Shown one piece after another: positions 26,723-41,720 of a DNA stretch of 64,000 bases. Location of the stretch: NCBI RefSeq assembly GCF_050948215.1, contig NW_027488638.1, forward strand, positions 434,001 to 498,000, given 5' to 3'. The translations under genes were made by a program, and so were the position numbers. Below the pieces are notes generated by a model. The model did not search any database. It saw only the letters and a list, made by a program, of their open reading frames with translations, and was not told the origin of the DNA. Within the stretch, counting starts at the first letter, position 1. The number at the start of each line of letters is the position of its first letter. This stretch comes from Halictus rubicundus (lineage: Eukaryota; Arthropoda; Insecta; Hymenoptera; Halictidae).

Positions 26723-29700
26723 AGAGGATAGGATAGGATAGAGGATAGGATAGGATAGAGGATAGGATAGGATAGAGGATAGGATAGGATAGAGGATAGG
26801 ATAGGATAGAGGATAGGATAGGATAGAGGATAGGATAGGATAGAGGATAGGATAGGATAGGGGATAGGATAGGATAGAGGATTGGATAGAGGATAGGATA
26901 GAGGATAGGAAAGCATAGAAGATAGGATAGGATAGAGGATAGGATAGGATAGAGGATAGGATAGGATAGAGGATAGGATAGGATAGAGGATAGGATAGGA
27001 TAGAGGACAGGAGGCATAGAGGATAGGAAAGGATAGAAGATAGGATAGGATAGAGGATAGGATAGGATAGGATAGAGGATAGGATAGGATAGAGGGTAGA
27101 ATAGGATAGAGGATAGGATAGGATAGAGGATAGGATAGGATAGCTGATAGGATAGGATAGAGGATAGGATAGGGCAGAGGATAGGATAGGATAGAGGATA
27201 GAATAGGATAGAGGATAGGATAGGATAGAGGATTGGATAGAGGATAGGATAGGATAGAGGATTGGATAGGCTAGAGGATAGGATAGGATAGAGGATAGGA
27301 TAGGACAGAGGATAGGATAGGGGATTTGATAGGATAGATGATAGGATAGGATAGACGATAGGATATGATAGAGGATAGGATAGGATAGAGGATAGGATAG
27401 GATAGAGGATATGATAGGATATAGGATTGGATAGAGGATAGGATAGAGGATAGGAAAGCATAGAAGATAGGATAGGATAGAGGATAGGATAGGATAGAGG
27501 ATAGGATATTATAGAGGATAGGATAGGATAGAGGATAGGATAGGATAGAGGATAGGATAGGATAGAGGATAGGATAGGATAGAGGATAGGATAGGATAGA
27601 GGATAGGATAGGATAGAGGATAGGATAGGATAGAGGATAGGATAGGATAGAGGATTGGATAGAGGATAGGATAGAGGATAGGAAAGGATAGAAGATAGGA
27701 TAGGATAGAGGATAGGATAGGATAGAGGATAGCGTAGGATAGAGGATAGGATAGGATAGAGGATACGATAGGATAGAGGATAGGATAGAGGATATAATAG
27801 GATAGAGGATAGGATAGGATAGAGGATAGGATAGGATGGAGGATAGGATAGAGGATAGGATAGGATAGAGGATAGGATAGGATAGAGGATAGGATAGGAT
27901 AGAGGATAGGATAGGATAGAGGATAGGATAGGATAGAGGATAGGATAGGATAGAGGATAGGATAGGATAGAGGATAGGATAGGATAGAGGATTGGATAGA
28001 GGATAGGATAGAGGATAGGAAAGGATAGAAGATAGGATAGGATAGAGGATAGGATAGGATAGAGGATAGCGTAGGATAGAGGATAGGATAGGATAGAGGA
28101 TATGATAGGATAGAGGATAGGATAGAGGATATAATAGGATAGAGGATAGGATAGGATAGAGGATAGGATAGGATAGAGGATAGGATAGAGGATAGGATAG
28201 GATAGAGGATAGGATAGGATAGAAGATAGGATAGGATAGAGGATAGGATAGGATAGAGGATAGGATAGGATAGAGAATAGCGTAGGATAGAGGATAGGAT
28301 AGGATAGACGATAGGATAGGATAGAGGATAGGATAGGATAGAGGATAGGATAGGATAGAGGATTGGATAGAGGATAGGATAGAGGATAGGAAAGCATAGA
28401 AGATAGGATAGGATAGAGGATAGGATAGGATAGAGGATAGGATAGGATAGAGGATAGGATACGATAGAGGATAGGATAGGATAGAGGGTAGAATAGGATA
28501 GAGGATAGGATAGGATAGAGGATAGGATAGGATAGCTGATAGGATATGATAGAGGATAGGATAGGATAGAGGATAGGATAGGATAGAGGATAGGATAGGA
28601 TAGGGGATAGGATAGGATAGAGGATTGGATAGAGGATAGGATAGAGGATAGGAAAGCATAGAAGATAGGATAGGATAGAGGATAGGATAGGATAGAGGAT
28701 AGGATAGGATAGAGGATAGGATAGGATAGAGGATAGGATAGGATAGAGGATAGGATAGGATAGAGGATAGGATAGGATAGAGGACAGGATAGGATAGAGG
28801 ATAGGATAGGATAGATGATAGGACAGGATAGGATAGAGGATTGGATGGGATAGAGGATAGCGTAGGATAGAGGTTAGGATAGGATAAAGGATACGATAGG
28901 ATAGAGGATAGGATAGGATAGAGGATAGGATAGGACAGAGGATAGGATAGGACAGAGGATTTGATAGGATAGAGGATAGGAAAGGATAGGATTGAGGATA
29001 GATGATAGGATAGGATAGAGGATAGGATAGGATAGTAGATAGGATAGGACAGAGGATAGGATAGGGGATTTGATAGGATAGAGGATAGGATAGGATAGAC
29101 GAAAGGATAGGATAGAGGATAGGATAGGATAGAGGATAGGATAGGATAGAGGATAGGATAGGATAGCGGATAGGATAGGATAGAGGATTGGATAGAGGAT
29201 AGGAAAGGATAGAAGATAGGATAGGATAGAGGATAGGATAGGATAGGATAGAGGATAGGATAGGATAGAGGGTAGAATAGGATAGAGGATAGGATAGGAT
29301 AGAGGATAGGATAGGATAGCTGATAGGATAGGATAGAGGATAGGATAGGGCAGAGGATAGGATAGGATAGAGGATAGAATAGGATAGAGGATAGGATAGG
29401 ATAGAGGATTGGATAGAGGATAGGATAGGATAGAGGATTGGATAGGCTAGAGGATAGGATAGGATAGAGGATAGGATAGGACAGAGGATAGGATAGGGGA
29501 TTTGATAGGATAGATGATAGGATAGGATAGAGGATAGGATAGGATAGAGGATAGGATAGGATAGAGGATAGGATAGGATAGAGGATAGGATAGGATAGAG
29601 GATAGGATAGGATAGAGGATTGGATAGAGGATAGGATAGAGGATAGGAAAGGATAGAAGATAGGATAGGATAGAGGATAGGATAGGATAGAGGATAGCGT

Positions 29701-30060
29701 AGGATAGAGGATAGGATAGGATAGAGGATACGATAGGATAGAGGATAGGATAGAGGATATAATAGGATAGAGGATAGGATAGGATAGAGGATAGGATAGG
29801 ATAGAGGATAGGATAGAGGATAGGATAGGATAGAGGATAGGATAGGATAGAAGATAGGATAGGATAGAGGATAGGATAGGATAGAGGATAGGATAGGATA
29901 GAGAATAGCGTAGGATAGAGGATAGGATAGGATAGACGATAGGATAGGATAGAGGATAGGATAGGATAGAGGATAGGATAGGATAGAGGATTGGATAGAG
30001 GATAGGATAGAGGATAGGAAAGCATAGAAGATAGGATAGGATAGAGGATAGGATAGGATA
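26723..30060 (+). repeat. Mosaic satellite with a partial third copy of the 3.9-kb repeat
   Basis: About 27,050-28,300 resembles 23,110-24,330: GAGGGTAG at 23,154 and 27,092, TATTATAG at 23,569 and 27,507 (offset 3,938), then GAGAATAGCG at 24,301 and 28,273 (offset 3,972, that is +34). A shorter related block follows at about 29,210-29,930. No sequence other than array units is present. Confidence 0.7.
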
Positions 30061-33000
30061 GAGGATAGGATAGGATAGAGGATAGGATACGATAGAGGAT
30101 AGGATAGGATAGAGGGTAGAATAGGATAGAGGATAGGATAGGATAGAGGATAGGATAGGATAGCTGATAGGATATGATAGAGGATAGGATAGGATAGAGG
30201 ATAGGATAGGATAGAGGATAGGATAGGATAGAAGATTGGATAGAGGATAGGATAGAGGATAGGAAAGCATAGAAGATAGGATAGGATAGAGGATAGGATA
30301 GGATAGGATAGAGGATAGGATAGGATAGAGGGTAGAATAGGATAGAGGATAGGATAGGATAGAGGATAGGATAGGATAGCTGATAGGATAGGATAGAGGA
30401 TAGGATAGGGCAGAGGATAGGATAGGATAGAGGATAGAATAGGATAGAGGATAGGATAGGATAGAGGATTGGATAGAGGATAGGATAGGATAGAGGATAG
30501 GATAGGCTAGAGGATAGGATAGGATAGAGGATAGGATAGGACAGAGGATAGGATAGGGGATTTGATAGGATAGATGATAGGATAGGATAGACGATAGGAT
30601 AGGATAGAGGATAGGATAGGATAGAGGATAGGATAGGATAGGGGATAGGATAGGATAGAGGATTGGATAGAGGATAGGATAGAGGATAGGAAAGCATAGA
30701 AGATAGGATAGGATAGAGGATAGGATAGGATAGAGGATAGGATAGGATAGAGGATAGGATAGGATAGAGGATAGGATAGGATAGAGGATAGGATAGGATA
30801 GAGGATAGGATAGGATAGAGGACAGGATAGGATAGAGGATAGGATAGGATAGATGATAGGACAGGATAGGATAGAGGATTGGATGGGATAGAGGATAGCG
30901 TAGGATAGAGGTTAGGATAGGATAAAGGATACGATAGGATAGAGGATAGGATAGGATAGAGGATAGGATAGGACAGAGGATAGGATAGGACAGAGGATTT
31001 GATAGGATAGAGGATAGGAAAGGATAGGATTGAGGATAGATGATAGGATAGGATAGAGGATAGGATAGGATAGTAGATAGGATAGGACAGAGGATAGGAT
31101 AGGGGATTTGATAGTATAGAGGATAGGATAGGATAGACGAAAGGATAGGATAGAGGATAGGATAGGATAGAGGATAGGATAGGATAGAGGATAGGATAGG
31201 ATAGCGGATAGGATAGGATAGAGGATTGGATAGAGGATAGGAAAGGATAGAAGATAGGATAGGATAGAGGATAGGATAGGATAGGATAGAGGATAGGATA
31301 GGATAGAGGGTAGAATAGGATAGAGGATAGGATAGGATAGAGGATAGGATAGGATAGCTGATAGGATAGGATAGAGGATAGGATAGGGCAGAGGATAGGA
31401 TAGGATAGAGGATAGAATAGGATAGAGGATAGGATAGGATAGAGGATTGGATAGAGGATAGGATAGGATAGAGGATTGGATAGGCTAGAGGATAGGATAG
31501 GATAGAGGATAGGATAGGACAGAGGATAGGATAGGGGATTTGATAGGATAGATGATAGGATAGGATAGACGATAGGATATGATAGAGGATAGGATAGGAT
31601 AGAGGATAGGATAGGATAGAGGATATGATAGGATATAGGATTGGATAGAGGATAGGATAGAGGATAGGAAAGCATAGAAGATAGGATAGGATAGAGGATA
31701 GGATAGGATAGAGGATAGGATATTATAGAGGATAGGATAGGATAGAGGATAGGATAGGATAGAGGATAGGATAGGATAGAGGATAGGATAGGATAGAGGA
31801 TAGGATAGGATAGAGGATAGGATAGGATAGAGGATTGGATAGAGAATAGGATAGAGGATAGGAAAGGATAGAAGATAGGATAGGATAGAGGATAGGATAG
31901 GATAGAGGATAGCGTAGGATAGAGGATAGGATAGGATAGAGGATACGATAGGATAGAGGATAGGATAGAGGATATAATAGGATAGAGGATAGGATAGGAT
32001 AGAGGATAGGATAGGATAGAGGATAGGATAGGATAGAGGATAGGATAGGATAGAAGATAGGATAGGATAGAGGATAGGATAGGATAGAGGATAGGATAGG
32101 ATAGAGAATAGCGTAGGATAGAGGATAGGATAGGATAGACGATAGGATAGGATAGAGGATAGGATAGGATAGAGGATAGGATAGGATAGAGGATAGGATA
32201 GGATAGAGGATAGGATAGGATATAGGATTGGATAGAGGATAGGATAGAGGATAGGAAAGGATAGAAGATAGGATAGGATAGAGGATCGGATAGGATAGAG
32301 GATAGGATAGGATAGAGGGTAGGATAGGATAGAGGATAGGATAGGATAGAGGATAGGATAGGATAGAGGACAGGATAGGATAGAGGATAGGATAGGATAG
32401 ATGATAGGATAGGATAGAGGATAGGATAGGATAGAGGATAGGATAGGATAGAGGATAGCGTAGAATAGAGGATAGGATAGAATAGAGGATACGATAGGAT
32501 AGAGGATAGGATAGGATAGAGGATAGGATAGGACAGAGGATTTGATAGGATAGAGGATAGGGTAGGATACAGGAAAGGATAGGATTGAGGATAGGATTGG
32601 ATACAGGATAGGATAGAATAGAGGATAGGATACGGGATTGGATAGGATAGGATAGAGGATAGGATAGGATAGAGGACAGGATAGGATAGAGGATTGGATA
32701 TGATACAGGAAAGGATAGGATTGAGGATAGATGATAGGATAGGATAGAGGATTGGATAGGATACAGGATAGGATAGGATAGAGGATAGGATAGGGGATTT
32801 GATAGGATAGAGGATAGGATAGGATAGAAGATAGGATAGGATAGAGGATAGGATAGGATAGAGGATAGGATAGGATAGAGGATAGCGTAGGATAGAGGAT
32901 AGGATAGGATAGAGGATACGATAGGATAGGGGATAGGATAGAGGGTAGAATAGTATAGAGGATAGGATAGGATAGATGATAGAATAGGATAGCTGATAGG

Positions 33001-35243
33001 ATAGGATAGAGGATAGGATAGGGCAGAGGATAGGATAGGGGATTTTATAGGATAGAGGATAGGACAGGATAGAGGATAGGATAGGATAGGATAGAGGATT
33101 GGATAGACGGTAGGATAGGATAGAGGATAGGATAGGATAGAGGATAGGATAGGATAGAGGATAGGATAGGATAGAGGATAGGATAGGATAGAGGATAGGA
33201 TAGGATAGAGGATTGGATAGAGGATAGGATAGAGGATAGGAAAGGATAGAAGATAGGATAGGATAGAGGATAGGATAGGATAGAGGATAGCGTAGGATAG
33301 AGGATAGGATAGGATAGAGGATACGATAGGATAGAGGATAGGATAGAGGATATAATAGGATAGAGGATAGGATAGGATAGAGGATAGGATAGGATAGAGG
33401 ATAGGATAGAGGATAGGATAGGATAGAGGATAGGATAGGATAGAGAATAGCGTAGGATAGAGGATAGGATAGGATAGACGATAGGATAGGATAGAGGATA
33501 GGATAGGATAGAGATAGGATAGGATAGAGGATAGGATAGGATAGAGGATAGGATAGGATATAGGATTGGATAGAGGATAGGATAGAGGATAGGAAAGGAT
33601 AGAAGATAGGATAGGATAGAGGATAGGATAGGATAGAGGATAGGATAGGATAGAGGATAGGATAGGATAGAGGATAGGATAGGATACAGGATAGGATAGG
33701 ATAGAGGACAGGATAGGGGATTTGATAGGATAGAGGATAGGATAGGATAGAAGATAGGATAGGATAGAGGATAGGATAGGATAGAGGATAGGATAGGATA
33801 GAGGGTAGAATAGGATAGAGGATAGGATAGGATAGATGATAGAATAGGATAGCTGATAGGATAGGATAGAGGATAGGATAGGGCAGAGGATAGGATAGGG
33901 GATTTTATGGGATAGAGGATAGGACAGGATAGAGGATAGGATAGGATAGAGGATAGAATAGGATAGAGGATAGGATAGGATAGAGGATTGGATAGACGGT
34001 AGGATAGGATAGAGGATAGGATAGGATAGAGGATAGGATAGGATAGAGGATAGGATAGGATAGAGGATAGGATAGGATAGAGGATAGGATAGGACAGAGG
34101 ATAGGATAGGGGATTTGATAGGATAGAGGATAGGATAGGACAGAGGATAGGATAGGGGATTTGATAGGATAGAGGATAGGATAGGATAGACGATAGGATA
34201 TGATAGAGGATAGGATAGGATAGAGGATAGGATAGGATAGAGGATAGGATAGGATAGAGGATTGGATAGAGGATAGGATAGAGGATAGGAAAGCATAGAA
34301 GATAGGATAGGATAGAGGATAGGATAGGATAGAGGATAGGATAGGATAGAGGATAGGATAGGATAGAGGATAGGATAGGATAGAGGGTAGAATAGGATAG
34401 AGGATAGGATAGGATAGAGGATAGGATAGGATAGCTGATAGGATAGGATAGAGGATAGGATAGGGCAGAGGATAGGATAGGGGATTTTATAGGATAGAGG
34501 ATAGGATAGGATAGACGATAGGATAGGATAGAGGATAGGATAGGATAGAGGATTGGATAGAGGATAGGATAGAGGATAGGAAAGCATAGAAGATAGGATA
34601 GGATAGAGGATAGGATAGGATAGGATAGAGGATAGGATAGGATAGAGGGTAGAATAGGATAGAGGATAGGATAGGATAGAGGATAGGATAGGATAGCTGA
34701 TAGGATAGGATAGAGGATAGGATAGGGCAGAGGATAGGATAGGATAGAGGATAGAATAGGATAGAGGATAGGATAGGATAGAGGAAATGATAGAGGATAG
34801 GATAGGATAGAGGATAGGATAGGATAGAGGATTGGATAGAGGATAGGATAGAGGATAGGAAAGCATAGAAGATAGGATAGGATAGCGGATAGGATAGGAT
34901 AGAGGATAGGATAGGATAGAGAATAGGATACGATAGAGGATAGGATAGGATAGAGGATAGGATAGGATAGAGGGTAGAATAGGATAGAGGATAGGATAGG
35001 ATAGAGGATAGGATAGGATAGCTGATAGGATAGGATAGAGGATAGGATAGGGCAGAGGATAGGATAGGGGATTTTATAGGATAGAGGATAGGATAGGATA
35101 GACGATAGGATATGATAGAGGATAGGATAGGATAGAGGATAGGATAGGATAGAGGATAGGATAGGATAGAGGATTGGATAGAGGATAGGATAGAGGATAG
35201 GAAAGCATAGAAGATAGGATAGGATAGAGGATAGGATAGGATA
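30061..35243 (+). repeat. 5.2-kb higher-order repeat, copy 1 (5,183 bp)
   Basis: Its markers match copy 2 at a constant offset of 5,183 bp up to about 32,770, including TATTATAG (31,721), GATATAATAG (31,971), GAGGATCGG (32,281), GCGTAGAATAG (32,459) and TACGGGATTGG (32,631). From there to the end the offset is 5,212 bp. A rare one-base deletion (GAGATAGG instead of GAGGATAGG) at 33,511 is shared with copy 2 at 38,723. Confidence 0.92.
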
Positions 35244-38200
35244 GAGGATAGGATAGGATAGAGGATAGGATACGATAGAGGATAGGATAGGATAGAGGGT
35301 AGAATAGGATAGAGGATAGGATAGGATAGAGGATAGGATAGGATAGCTGATAGGATATGATAGAGGATAGGATAGGATAGAGGATAGGATAGGATAGAGG
35401 ATAGGATAGGATAGAAGATTGGATAGAGGATAGGATAGAGGATAGGAAAGCATAGAAGATAGGATAGGATAGAGGATAGGATAGGATAGGATAGAGGATA
35501 GGATAGGATAGAGGGTAGAATAGGATAGAGGATAGGATAGGATAGAGGATAGGATAGGATAGCTGATAGGATAGGATAGAGGATAGGATAGGGCAGAGGA
35601 TAGGATAGGATAGAGGATAGAATAGGATAGAGGATAGGATAGGATAGAGGATTGGATAGAGGATAGGATAGGATAGAGGATAGGATAGGCTAGAGGATAG
35701 GATAGGATAGAGGATAGGATAGGACAGAGGATAGGATAGGGGATTTGATAGGATAGATGATAGGATAGGATAGACGATAGGATAGGATAGAGGATAGGAT
35801 AGGATAGAGGATAGGATAGGATAGGGGATAGGATAGGATAGAGGATTGGATAGAGGATAGGATAGAGGATAGGAAAGCATAGAAGATAGGATAGGATAGA
35901 GGATAGGATAGGATAGAGGATAGGATAGGATAGAGGATAGGATAGGATAGAGGATAGGATAGGATAGAGGATAGGATAGGATAGAGGATAGGATAGGATA
36001 GAGGACAGGATAGGATAGAGGATAGGATAGGATAGATGATAGGACAGGATAGGATAGAGGATTGGATGGGATAGAGGATAGCGTAGGATAGAGGTTAGGA
36101 TAGGATAAAGGATACGATAGGATAGAGGATAGGATAGGATAGAGGATAGGATAGGACAGAGGATAGGATAGGACAGAGGATTTGATAGGATAGAGGATAG
36201 GAAAGGATAGGATTGAGGATAGATGATAGGATAGGATAGAGGATAGGATAGGATAGTAGATAGGATAGGACAGAGGATAGGATAGGGGATTTGATAGTAT
36301 AGAGGATAGGATAGGATAGACGAAAGGATAGGATAGAGGATAGGATAGGATAGAGGATAGGATAGGATAGAGGATAGGATAGGATAGCGGATAGGATAGG
36401 ATAGAGGATTGGATAGAGGATAGGAAAGGATAGAAGATAGGATAGGATAGAGGATAGGATAGGATAGGATAGAGGATAGGATAGGATAGAGGGTAGAATA
36501 GGATAGAGGATAGGATAGGATAGAGGATAGGATAGGATAGCTGATAGGATAGGATAGAGGATAGGATAGGGCAGAGGATAGGATAGGATAGAGGATAGAA
36601 TAGGATAGAGGATAGGATAGGATAGAGGATTGGATAGAGGATAGGATAGGATAGAGGATTGGATAGGCTAGAGGATAGGATAGGATAGAGGATAGGATAG
36701 GACAGAGGATAGGATAGGGGATTTGATAGGATAGATGATAGGATAGGATAGACGATAGGATATGATAGAGGATAGGATAGGATAGAGGATAGGATAGGAT
36801 AGAGGATATGATAGGATATAGGATTGGATAGAGGATAGGATAGAGGATAGGAAAGCATAGAAGATAGGATAGGATAGAGGATAGGATAGGATAGAGGATA
36901 GGATATTATAGAGGATAGGATAGGATAGAGGATAGGATAGGATAGAGGATAGGATAGGATAGAGGATAGGATAGGATAGAGGATAGGATAGGATAGAGGA
37001 TAGGATAGGATAGAGGATTGGATAGAGAATAGGATAGAGGATAGGAAAGGATAGAAGATAGGATAGGATAGAGGATAGGATAGGATAGAGGATAGCGTAG
37101 GATAGAGGATAGGATAGGATAGAGGATACGATAGGATAGAGGATAGGATAGAGGATATAATAGGATAGAGGATAGGATAGGATAGAGGATAGGATAGGAT
37201 AGAGGATAGGATAGGATAGAGGATAGGATAGGATAGAAGATAGGATAGGATAGAGGATAGGATAGGATAGAGGATAGGATAGGATAGAGAATAGCGTAGG
37301 ATAGAGGATAGGATAGGATAGACGATAGGATAGGATAGAGGATAGGATAGGATAGAGGATAGGATAGGATAGAGGATAGGATAGGATAGAGGATAGGATA
37401 GGATATAGGATTGGATAGAGGATAGGATAGAGGATAGGAAAGGATAGAAGATAGGATAGGATAGAGGATCGGATAGGATAGAGGATAGGATAGGATAGAG
37501 GGTAGGATAGGATAGAGGATAGGATAGGATAGAGGATAGGATAGGATAGAGGACAGGATAGGATAGAGGATAGGATAGGATAGATGATAGGATAGGATAG
37601 AGGATAGGATAGGATAGAGGATAGGATAGGATAGAGGATAGCGTAGAATAGAGGATAGGATAGAATAGAGGATACGATAGGATAGAGGATAGGATAGGAT
37701 AGAGGATAGGATAGGACAGAGGATTTGATAGGATAGAGGATAGGGTAGGATACAGGAAAGGATAGGATTGAGGATAGGATTGGATACAGGATAGGATAGA
37801 ATAGAGGATAGGATACGGGATTGGATAGGATAGGATAGAGGATAGGATAGGATAGAGGACAGGATATTATAGAGGATTGGATATGATACAGGAAAGGATA
37901 GGATTGAGGATAGATGATAGGATAGGATAGAGGATTGGATAGGATACAGGATAGGCTAGAGGATTGGATAGGATACAGGATAGGATAGGATAGAGGATAG
38001 GATAGGGGATTTGATAGGATAGAGGATAGGATAGGATAGAAGATAGGATAGGATAGAGGATAGGATAGGATAGAGGATAGGATAGGATAGAGGATAGCGT
38101 AGGATAGAGGATAGGATAGGATAGAGGATACGATAGGATAGGGGATAGGATAGAGGGTAGAATAGTATAGAGGATAGGATAGGATAGATGATAGAATAGG

Positions 38201-40455
38201 ATAGCTGATAGGATAGGATAGAGGATAGGATAGGGCAGAGGATAGGATAGGGGATTTTATAGGATAGAGGATAGGACAGGATAGAGGATAGGATAGGATA
38301 GGATAGAGGATTGGATAGACGGTAGGATAGGATAGAGGATAGGATAGGATAGAGGATAGGATAGGATAGAGGATAGGATAGGATAGAGGATAGGATAGGA
38401 TAGAGGATAGGATAGGATAGAGGATTGGATAGAGGATAGGATAGAGGATAGGAAAGGATAGAAGATAGGATAGGATAGAGGATAGGATAGGATAGAGGAT
38501 AGCGTAGGATAGAGGATAGGATAGGATAGAGGATACGATAGGATAGAGGATAGGATAGAGGATATAATAGGATAGAGGATAGGATAGGATAGAGGATAGG
38601 ATAGGATAGAGGATAGGATAGAGGATAGGATAGGATAGAGGATAGGATAGGATAGAGAATAGCGTAGGATAGAGGATAGGATAGGATAGACGATAGGATA
38701 GGATAGAGGATAGGATAGGATAGAGATAGGATAGGATAGAGGATAGGATAGGATAGAGGATAGGATAGGATATAGGATTGGATAGAGGATAGGATAGAGG
38801 ATAGGAAAGGATAGAAGATAGGATAGGATAGAGGATAGGATAGGATAGAGGATAGGATAGGATAGAGGATAGGATAGGATAGAGGATAGGATAGGATACA
38901 GGATAGGATAGGATAGAGGACAGGATAGGGGATTTGATAGGATAGAGGATAGGATAGGATAGAAGATAGGATAGGATAGAGGATAGGATAGGATAGAGGA
39001 TAGGATAGGATAGAGGGTAGAATAGGATAGAGGATAGGATAGGATAGATGATAGAATAGGATAGCTGATAGGATAGGATAGAGGATAGGATAGGGCAGAG
39101 GATAGGATAGGGGATTTTATGGGATAGAGGATAGGACAGGATAGAGGATAGGATAGGATAGAGGATAGAATAGGATAGAGGATAGGATAGGATAGAGGAT
39201 TGGATAGACGGTAGGATAGGATAGAGGATAGGATAGGATAGAGGATAGGATAGGATAGAGGATAGGATAGGATAGAGGATAGGATAGGATAGAGGATAGG
39301 ATAGGACAGAGGATAGGATAGGGGATTTGATAGGATAGAGGATAGGATAGGACAGAGGATAGGATAGGGGATTTGATAGGATAGAGGATAGGATAGGATA
39401 GACGATAGGATATGATAGAGGATAGGATAGGATAGAGGATAGGATAGGATAGAGGATAGGATAGGATAGAGGATTGGATAGAGGATAGGATAGAGGATAG
39501 GAAAGCATAGAAGATAGGATAGGATAGAGGATAGGATAGGATAGAGGATAGGATAGGATAGAGGATAGGATAGGATAGAGGATAGGATAGGATAGAGGGT
39601 AGAATAGGATAGAGGATAGGATAGGATAGAGGATAGGATAGGATAGCTGATAGGATAGGATAGAGGATAGGATAGGGCAGAGGATAGGATAGGGGATTTT
39701 ATAGGATAGAGGATAGGATAGGATAGACGATAGGATAGGATAGAGGATAGGATAGGATAGAGGATTGGATAGAGGATAGGATAGAGGATAGGAAAGCATA
39801 GAAGATAGGATAGGATAGAGGATAGGATAGGATAGGATAGAGGATAGGATAGGATAGAGGGTAGAATAGGATAGAGGATAGGATAGGATAGAGGATAGGA
39901 TAGGATAGCTGATAGGATAGGATAGAGGATAGGATAGGGCAGAGGATAGGATAGGATAGAGGATAGAATAGGATAGAGGATAGGATAGGATAGAGGAAAT
40001 GATAGAGGATAGGATAGGATAGAGGATAGGATAGGATAGAGGATTGGATAGAGGATAGGATAGAGGATAGGAAAGCATAGAAGATAGGATAGGATAGCGG
40101 ATAGGATAGGATAGAGGATAGGATAGGATAGAGAATAGGATACGATAGAGGATAGGATAGGATAGAGGATAGGATAGGATAGAGGGTAGAATAGGATAGA
40201 GGATAGGATAGGATAGAGGATAGGATAGGATAGCTGATAGGATAGGATAGAGGATAGGATAGGGCAGAGGATAGGATAGGGGATTTTATAGGATAGAGGA
40301 TAGGATAGGATAGACGATAGGATATGATAGAGGATAGGATAGGATAGAGGATAGGATAGGATAGAGGATAGGATAGGATAGAGGATTGGATAGAGGATAG
40401 GATAGAGGATAGGAAAGCATAGAAGATAGGATAGGATAGAGGATAGGATAGGATA
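35244..40455 (+). repeat. 5.2-kb higher-order repeat, copy 2 (5,212 bp)
   Basis: It directly follows copy 1. It differs by a 29-bp insertion at about 37,956-37,984 and by a doublet, GG at 32,684-32,685 versus TT at 37,867-37,868. The match to copy 1 ends at 35,243/40,455, where copy 1 continues into the junction and copy 2 into a 22-27-bp pentamer run. The last ~550 bp are also the start of the 1,817-bp duplication. Confidence 0.92.
37956..37984 (+). repeat. 29-bp unit insertion in copy 2 of the 5.2-kb repeat
   Basis: A 29-bp segment beginning CTAGAGGATTGGATAGG is an imperfect tandem duplicate of the preceding ~29 bp. It is absent at the matching place in copy 1 (about 32,772). The length equals one 17-bp plus one 12-bp unit. 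The same two-step arrangement is seen near 44,352. Confidence 0.85.
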
Positions 40456-41720
40456 GGATAGGATAGAGGGTAGAATAGGATACAGGATAGGATAGGATAG
40501 AGGATAGGATAGGATAGCTGATAGGATAGGATAGAGGATAGGATAGGGCAGAGGATAGGATAGGATAGAGGATAGAATAGGATAGAGGATAGGATAGGAT
40601 AGAGGATTGGATAGAGGATAGGATAGGATAGAGGATAGGATAGGCTAGAGGATAGGATAGGATAGAGGATAGGATAGGACAGAGGATAGGATAGGGGATT
40701 TGATAGGATAGATGATAGGATAGGATAGACGATAGGATAGGATAGAGGATAGGATAGGATAGAGGATAGGATAGGATAGAGGATAGGATAGGATAGAGGA
40801 TTGGATAGAGGATAGGATAGAGGATAGGAAAGCATAGAAGATAGGATAGGATAGAGGATAGGATAGGATAGAGGATAGGATAGGATAGAGGATAGGGTAG
40901 GATAGAGGATAGGATAGGATAGAGGATAGGATAGGATAGAGGATAGGATAGGATAGAGGACAGGATAGGATAGAGGATAGGATAGGATAGATGATAGGAT
41001 AGGATAGGATAGAGGATTGGATGGGATAGAGGATAGCGTAGGATAGAGGTTAGGATAGGATAAAGGATACGATAGGATAGAGGATAGGATAGGATAGAGG
41101 ATAGGATAGGACAGAGGATAGGATAGGACAGAGGATTTGATAGGATAGAGGATAGGATAGGATACAGGAAAGGATAGGATTGAGGATAGATGATAGGATA
41201 GGATAGAGGATAGGATAGGATAGAGGATAGGATAGGACAGAGGATAGGATAGGGGATTTGATAGGATAGAGGATAGGATAGGATAGACGAAAGGATAGGA
41301 TAGAGGATAGGATAGGATAGAGGATAGGATAGGATAGAGGATAGGATAGGATAGAGGATAGGATAGGATAGAGGATAGGATAGGATAGAGGATTGGATAG
41401 AGGATAGGATAGAGGATAGGAAAGGATAGAAGATAGGATAGGATAGAGGATAGGATAGGATAGAGGATAGCGTAGGATAGAGGATAGGATAGGATAGAGG
41501 ATACGATAGGATAGAGGATAGGATAGAGGATATAATAGGATAGAGGATAGGATAGGATAGAGGATAGGATAGGATAGCGGATAGGATAGGATAGAGGATA
41601 GGATAGGGGATTTGATAGGATAGAGGATAGGATAGGATAGAGAATAGGATAGGATAGAGGATAGAATAGGATAGAGGATATGATAGGATAGAGGATAGGA
41701 TAGGATAGAGGATAGGATAG
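39904..41720 (+). repeat. 1,817-bp higher-order repeat, copy 1
   Basis: All markers checked recur 1,817 bp downstream: TACAGGATAG (40,481 and 42,298), AGGGTAGG (40,894 and 42,711), TAGAGGTTAG (41,044 and 42,861), AGGATAGCGT (41,464 and 43,281) and TATAATAGG (41,531 and 43,348). One doublet differs: GG at 39,988-39,989 versus AT at 41,805-41,806. Confidence 0.92.
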
